A DNA stretch of 8,939 nucleotides from positions 1-8,939 of the forward strand of contig JAUWBL010000032.1 of NCBI GenBank assembly GCA_030601715.1. The letters run 5' to 3'. The notes beneath the pieces are model-generated. The model had not been told where the DNA came from and did no database searches. It worked only from the letters and a program-made list of their open reading frames with translations. The stretch comes from Candidatus Geothermarchaeota archaeon (GTDB lineage: Archaea; Thermoproteota; Nitrososphaeria; Geothermarchaeales; JAUWBL01). Shown here one piece after another: positions 6,317 to 8,939 of the stretch. Position 1 is the first letter of the stretch; each line of letters begins with the position of its first letter. The translations under genes were made by a program, and so were the position numbers.

Positions 6317-6324
6317 CTATATAA
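6317..6324 (-). promoter_or_regulatory. Archaeal TATA box for the COG2522-type regulator
   Basis: The minus strand reads TTATATAG, a near-perfect archaeal TATA box, centred about 33 nt upstream of the ATG at 6287. Initiation is expected about 25 nt downstream, near 6295, leaving a leader of about 8 nt with GGAGA directly next to the start codon. The gene is therefore nearly leaderless. Confidence 0.7.
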
Positions 6325-6445
6325 GGGCGTTATGGACGCATGTTCCTCCTTGTGCATAGCTTTAACAACCCGTGTGCCACGTTCGAAGTCATAACGGTGT
6401 TCGACCTCTTCCTTGGCCGCAGCCGTCAGACCTCCAGTAAGAACC

Positions 6446-6772
6446 ATGACCAGCAGGTTCCTGCTGAACAGAACGCGAGTAGCGCGAGGCATAATGGATC
6501 CGGTAGGAGACACACCGCTGATGGAGGTTCGGAGGATAACCCGCAATATGCCTGAGGTCTCAGTGCATGGGAAGACCGAGTAGTACAACCCTTCCGGTTC
6601 GGTGAACTCAACACGGCGGTCAATATATGTAGTGGCCCACTGTCACACGGGCGAGAGAAGTGTGATGGCTATGAGACTCCTGAGGCAGATGGGCTTTGTG
6701 AAGGCCGTGAACCTAGCTGGCGGGATAGATGCTTGGGCGGAGAAGGTGGACCCGGCAGTGCCTAGGTACTGA
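6446..6772 (+). pseudogene. Decayed cysteine synthase-rhodanese gene (nonsense codon plus internal deletion)
   Basis: This is the only plus-strand coding signal. From an ATG at 6446 one frame gives GIMDPVGDTPLMEVRRI...VSVHGKTE, then a TAG at 6581, then YNPSGSVNSTR. This matches the N-terminus of PLP-dependent cysteine synthases (IxDxIGNTPLVxLxRI...VxxKLExxNPSGSVKDR), with the TAG falling where an aromatic residue is usual and the PLP-lysine motif SVKDR changed to SVNSTR. The same frame then passes straight into IYVVAHCHTGERSVMAMRLLRQMGF...NLAGGIDAWAEKVDPAVPRY, the C-terminal half of a rhodanese domain with its CxxxxR active-site loop (Cys codon at 6641) and the DPxxPRY ending usual in MoeB/MoeZ-type rhodanese tails. 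Roughly 300 residues between the two motifs are missing. It is inferred to be one fusion gene, or two neighbouring genes, collapsed by deletion. The opposite-strand open frames here look like shadows. Confidence 0.7.
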
Positions 6773-6786
6773 GATCCCGGAGTTTC

Positions 6787-6981
6787 CTACTCCTCGGAGG
6801 GGACTTTCCACCTCGTTTCGTAGAACTCTAGCTCCTCCCGGTCGCGGGGACACTCGCTCAGCCTCAAGTGGCCGCACTTGTTGCACTTCGCCATCGTGTA
6901 GTATCCGTAGCACAGGGTGCATCGCTGGTAGCCGTGCCAGCTCGTGGAGCCACATTCTGGGCAGGGACGGACATCGTACAT
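6787..6981 (-). CDS. Small zinc-ribbon protein, function unknown
   Basis: A 64-residue Cys-rich protein, MYDVRPCPECGS... . Seen: CPEC-X10-CTLC (residues 7-10 and 21-24), which makes one complete four-Cys zinc ribbon, then CNKCGHLRLSEC (about 33-44), a second CxxC with a further Cys, and an acidic C-terminal tail (DREELEFYETRWKVPSEE). No known family is recognised; such small ribbons often act in nucleic-acid or protein contacts. Start: the ATG at 6981 has AGGAGG seven nt upstream, the strongest ribosome-binding site in the window. The frame is also open to an ATG at 7050 that overlaps the MscS stop as ATGA; that 87-residue form would add a basic tail made of three repeats (MSLKK, MSLKK, MNLKK). 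It lies in an operon-like arrangement after the MscS gene. Confidence 0.7.
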   Translation of the reverse strand: MYDVRPCPECGSTSWHGYQRCTLCYGYYTMAKCNKCGHLRLSECPRDREELEFYETRWKVPSEE

Positions 6982-6988
6982 CTCGTAT

Positions 6989-6994
6989 CCTCCT
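6989..6994 (-). promoter_or_regulatory. Strong ribosome-binding site for the zinc-ribbon gene
   Basis: AGGAGG on the minus strand with a 7-nt spacer to the ATG at 6981. It favours the short 64-residue form over the extended reading that begins at the ATGA junction with the MscS gene. Confidence 0.6.
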
Positions 6995-7005
6995 TTGGTG
7001 GTTCT

Positions 7006-7050
7006 CTTCTTGAGGTTCATCTTCTTGAGGCTCATCTTCTTGAGGCTCAT
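7006..7050 (-). repeat. Tandem repeat, 3 x 15 bp, each unit starting with an in-frame ATG
   Basis: On the minus strand the unit is ATGAGCCTCAAGAAG, present at 7050-7036, 7035-7021 and 7020-7006. The third copy differs by one base (AAC for AGC). The first copy contains the stop codon of the MscS gene (ATGA overlap). In the frame of the zinc-ribbon gene the units read MSLKK, MSLKK and MNLKK, so the repeat keeps frame and offers three stacked start codons ahead of the one with the strong ribosome-binding site. Confidence 0.9.
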
Positions 7051-7994
7051 TTCGTTTCTGCCTTCCCTTGGATCGGCGAAGGGCTTCCGCTCTCCAAGAT
7101 TACTTGTTGCGTCGGGTAGGGCATCACGATCCCGTTATCTTTGAATCTCTCCAGGATCATACGGAAAATATGGTCCTTGGCTCTCCTCCGGAGCCGGACG
7201 TGGGGTATGAAGAGTCTCACTCGGAGCTTGATGGCGAAGTCGCCTAGATCGTCGACGTAGATCCAGATGGGTCTGTCCCTCGAGAGATACCAGTACTCGG
7301 CTATGGTCTCTAGGATGATGTCCCTCGCCAGCTTTAGGTCGGAGTCATAGCTTATCTTGAGGTAGAACTGGACACGATACTGCTTGTCCGGCCTGGTGAA
7401 GTTGATGACGGTGCTGCTCATCACTTCGCTGTTCGGAATCGAGTAGTTGACGTAGTCCCGGGTGGTTATGTAGGTTCGGAACGTCTCGATGTCCTGCACG
7501 ACGCCGTAGAGCTCCGCGTCGTCTCCAACCTGGATCCAGTCTCCCACATCGAAGGGTTGATCCAGCGTGAGTAGCGTTCCAGCGAAAAAGTTGCTGAGGA
7601 CATCCTTCGCGGCGAAGCTTATGCCCAATCCTATGATGCCGAGCCCCGCAACGAGCGATCCGACCTCCACGTTGAACTGGCTGAGGACGAGGACGAGGCC
7701 TAGTACCCACACAACCATCACCGCGAGCCGAACCACCAAGTTTTCTGTAACCTCGGAATACTCCGTGATCAGGACTACTCTCTTCAGGATCCGGTCGACG
7801 AATTTCGCCGTCAGATAGGTAGCTATGAGAATCCCAAAGACAACAACCCCTTTCAGAATAAGCTGTGTCGTCTGAAGCTCCCGCAGACCTATCAGTATAT
7901 CATCGTAGAACACAAAGGCCAACGACACCATGGAGACAATGTAGATCACAACTATGGCGTAATCCCTGATGGTAGCTCTCTTCACTCTAGGCAT
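7047..7994 (-). CDS. MscS-family small-conductance mechanosensitive channel
   Basis: A 315-residue membrane protein with the size and layout of MscS. Hydrophobic segments lie at about 10-30, 43-65 and 86-106. These are followed by the Gly/Ala-rich pore helix VEVGSLVAGLGIIGLGISFAAKDVLSNFFAG (about 109-139), the TM3 hallmark of the family. After it come the beta domain (QPFDVGDWIQVGDD...YGVVQDIETFRTYITTRDYVNYSIPNSEVMSSTVINFTR) and the C-terminal alpha-beta domain that forms the cytoplasmic cage. It releases solutes on hypo-osmotic shock. The ATG at 7994 has GAGGAGG eight nt upstream and a TATA-like box about 45 nt upstream. Its TGA overlaps an ATG of the downstream zinc-ribbon frame (ATGA). Confidence 0.95.
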   Translation of the reverse strand: MPRVKRATIRDYAIVVIYIVSMVSLAFVFYDDILIGLRELQTTQLILKGVVVFGILIATYLTAKFVDRILKRVVLITEYSEVTENLVVRLAVMVVWVLGLVLVLSQFNVEVGSLVAGLGIIGLGISFAAKDVLSNFFAGTLLTLDQPFDVGDWIQVGDDAELYGVVQDIETFRTYITTRDYVNYSIPNSEVMSSTVINFTRPDKQYRVQFYLKISYDSDLKLARDIILETIAEYWYLSRDRPIWIYVDDLGDFAIKLRVRLFIPHVRLRRRAKDHIFRMILERFKDNGIVMPYPTQQVILESGSPSPIQGKAETK

Positions 7995-8002
7995 CGACCA
8001 TG

Positions 8003-8009
8003 CCTCCTC
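8003..8009 (-). promoter_or_regulatory. Ribosome-binding site of the MscS gene
   Basis: GAGGAGG on the minus strand with an 8-nt spacer to the ATG at 7994. An ATG in another frame lies between them but reads only four codons before a stop. Confidence 0.6.
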
Positions 8010-8034
8010 TACAATTCTTCACCGATGGGCTGAG

Positions 8035-8042
8035 GTATTAAG
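8035..8042 (-). promoter_or_regulatory. TATA box candidate for the MscS gene
   Basis: The minus strand reads CTTAATAC, about 26 nt before an expected start of transcription near 8012. That leaves a leader of about 18 nt that just includes the ribosome-binding site at 8003-8009. It lies in the 124-nt gap after the DUF35 gene, so the channel gene probably has its own promoter. Confidence 0.5.
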
Positions 8043-8118
8043 GAAATGCCATACGGCTCCTCGAACGGATCGCTACGACGAAGACAGATACCTACCACCA
8101 CCCTCTCAGGCCTCGCTT

Positions 8119-8553
8119 CTACGCTGGCCTAAAGAAGTAGCCGACATCCCCCTCCGGGGACCTCTCAACGACGAGTTCCAGCCTCATTCCGACCTCTAGT
8201 TCAGTGATGTCGGCGCCAATGACCCAAGCGAGAACCTTGACACCCTCCTTCAGCCTTCCTATCCCGACGATGTAGGGAGCCCTATCCCTGAAGGACTCGG
8301 GAGGATATGTGATCTTGGTGTAGGCCTCCAGCTCAGCCTCTTTGGAGAGCTCGATCCACTCGACATCCGAGGCCAAGCACTCTGAGCAGTCGGTCTGAGG
8401 CGGAAAGGAGATCGAGCCACAATCCCTACACCTTGTGGTGAGGACCTTTCCCCTCTCGATACCGTCCCAGAATTCCTTGGTCCTCTCTATCGGGATCTCA
8501 TAGGACAGGGTCAGGGAGTGGGCGGATCGGAGCTGAGAGGGCTTATCCTTCAT
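8119..8553 (-). CDS. DUF35 (zinc ribbon plus OB-fold) acyl-CoA-binding partner of thiolase
   Basis: A 144-residue DUF35 protein. The N-terminal helix (IPIERTKEFWDGIERGKV) leads into a rubredoxin-like zinc ribbon with Cys42, Cys45, Cys56 and Cys59 (CRDCG...CSEC). An OB fold follows (AYTKITYPPESFRDRAPYIVGIGRLKEGVKVLAWVIG...VGMRLELVVE). In archaea DUF35 proteins bridge acetoacetyl-CoA thiolase and HMG-CoA synthase and pass the intermediate between them; others pair with thiolase-like enzymes in fatty-acid or steroid breakdown. Start: the ATG at 8553 shares its first base with the thiolase stop (TGATG), with GAGGTG just upstream, so translation is coupled. The frame is open further upstream to 8586 inside the thiolase gene, but that extension is not family-like. 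The HMG-CoA synthase gene expected for a mevalonate operon is not in the window. Confidence 0.9.
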   Translation of the reverse strand: MKDKPSQLRSAHSLTLSYEIPIERTKEFWDGIERGKVLTTRCRDCGSISFPPQTDCSECLASDVEWIELSKEAELEAYTKITYPPESFRDRAPYIVGIGRLKEGVKVLAWVIGADITELEVGMRLELVVERSPEGDVGYFFRPA

Positions 8554-8939
8554 CACACCTCTCTCCCGAGAACAGTAACGTAGCACGTATGACCCGTTCC
8601 GCCGACGTTGTGGACGAGGCCCAGCCCGCTCGCTATTTCGGCCTGCCGGGAGCCAGCCTCCCCCCTAAGCTGCCTCGTGATCTCCACCATCATGGAGCAA
8701 CCGGTGGCCCCTATAGGGTGTCCTTTCGCCTTGAGGCCGCCGTCCACGTTGACGGGGATCGTGCCGCCTAGATAGGTCTCGCCTTCCTCGACGAACCGTC
8801 CCCCTTCACCCTTCTCGCACAATCCAAGGTCTTCGTAGGCGAGGATCTCGGCTATGGTGAAGCAGTCGTGAACGCAGGCGACGTCGAAGGATTCCGGCTC
8901 GACATCGGCCCTCTCGTATGCCCGGCGGGAGGCCTTCAC
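8553..8939 (-). CDS. Thiolase (acetyl-CoA C-acyltransferase family), C-terminal part; 5' end beyond right edge
   Basis: The last 128 residues of a thiolase, with no true start in the window (the first codon visible is a GTG that is probably an internal Val). Seen: VHDCFTIAEILAYEDLGLCEKGEGGRF (about 23-49), the catalytic loop VNVDGGLKAKGHPIGATGCS (about 63-82, active-site His74), and NVGGTGHTCYVTVLG (about 111-125) with the second catalytic Cys119. The HDCFTIAE and VDGGLKAKGHP variants are those of the archaeal/SCP2-like thiolase branch that pairs with DUF35. It is predicted to condense two acetyl-CoA into acetoacetyl-CoA, the first step of the mevalonate route to archaeal lipids, or to act in acyl-CoA breakdown. 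The nucleophilic Cys of the N-terminal domain is outside the window. It is coupled to DUF35 by TGATG. Confidence 0.92.
   Translation of the reverse strand: MKASRRAYERADVEPESFDVACVHDCFTIAEILAYEDLGLCEKGEGGRFVEEGETYLGGTIPVNVDGGLKAKGHPIGATGCSMMVEITRQLRGEAGSRQAEIASGLGLVHNVGGTGHTCYVTVLGREV

Noticed and set aside
6340..6555. Plus-strand open frame of 71 codons
   Set aside because: It overlaps the cysteine-synthase remnant in another frame; the product is low-complexity and polar, with no family resemblance.
6581..6583. TAG within the cysteine-synthase frame read as pyrrolysine
   Set aside because: Several neighbours (565, 1394, 3041, 4534) end normally with TAG, and the frame beyond the TAG lacks the PLP motif and most of the enzyme. 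Decay explains it better than recoding.
6274..6588. Minus-strand open frame of 104 codons
   Set aside because: It runs over the TATA box and the start of the COG2522-type gene and is antisense to the cysteine-synthase remnant. No motif is recognisable and the first ATG lacks a ribosome-binding site.

Overview
The window reads as a chromosomal segment of an archaeon, moderately GC-rich. The lineage cannot be fixed from this sequence; a mesophilic or uncultivated Thermoproteota- or Thermoplasmata-like genome would fit. Archaeal signs are a clear TATA box (TTATATAG) just upstream of a near-leaderless gene, GGAGG/GGTG ribosome-binding sites, a COG2522-type regulator with a C-terminal Cys/His site, an Lrp/AsnC regulator carrying a TRASH metal domain, a thiolase plus DUF35 pair, and an M29-type aminopeptidase. 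All intact genes are on the minus strand. The only plus-strand coding signal is a decayed gene.

Layout in minus-strand transcription order, right to left. At the right edge is the C-terminal part of a thiolase (8553-8939), joined by a TGATG overlap to a DUF35 acyl-CoA-binding partner (8119-8553). Next, with its own promoter, comes an MscS-type mechanosensitive channel (7047-7994). It is followed by a 64-residue zinc-ribbon protein (6787-6981) whose upstream region is a 3 x 15 bp tandem repeat, each unit containing an in-frame ATG. The 0.5 kb stretch 6288-6786 holds a promoter and, on the plus strand, the remnant of a cysteine-synthase/rhodanese gene (6446-6772) with a TAG stop and a large internal deletion. 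Divergent from it is a COG2522-type regulator (5904-6287).

The middle carries an M29-like aminopeptidase (4738-5781, TTG start), a 49-residue ribbon-helix-helix protein (4534-4683), a TrpA-like TIM barrel lacking both catalytic acids of tryptophan synthase alpha (3667-4500), and the Lrp/AsnC-TRASH regulator (3041-3631). Then come a secreted, C-terminally anchored protein (2301-2951) overlapping an arginase start by 8 nt, the arginase (1394-2308), an MTHFSD-like 5-formyltetrahydrofolate cyclo-ligase family protein (565-1299), a stand-alone tRNA-binding OB-fold protein (164-514), and the N-terminus of a Gfo/Idh/MocA-type oxidoreductase running off the left edge (1-125).

Functionally this is mostly housekeeping and accessory metabolism: acyl-CoA condensation (possibly the mevalonate entry steps), arginine breakdown, peptide turnover, one-carbon chemistry and osmotic protection. 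It also holds several small DNA-binding or metal-binding regulators. I see no mobile element, CRISPR array, defence system or RNA gene. The least explained items are the catalytically altered TrpA homologue, the CysK-rhodanese relic, and the start-codon tandem repeat.
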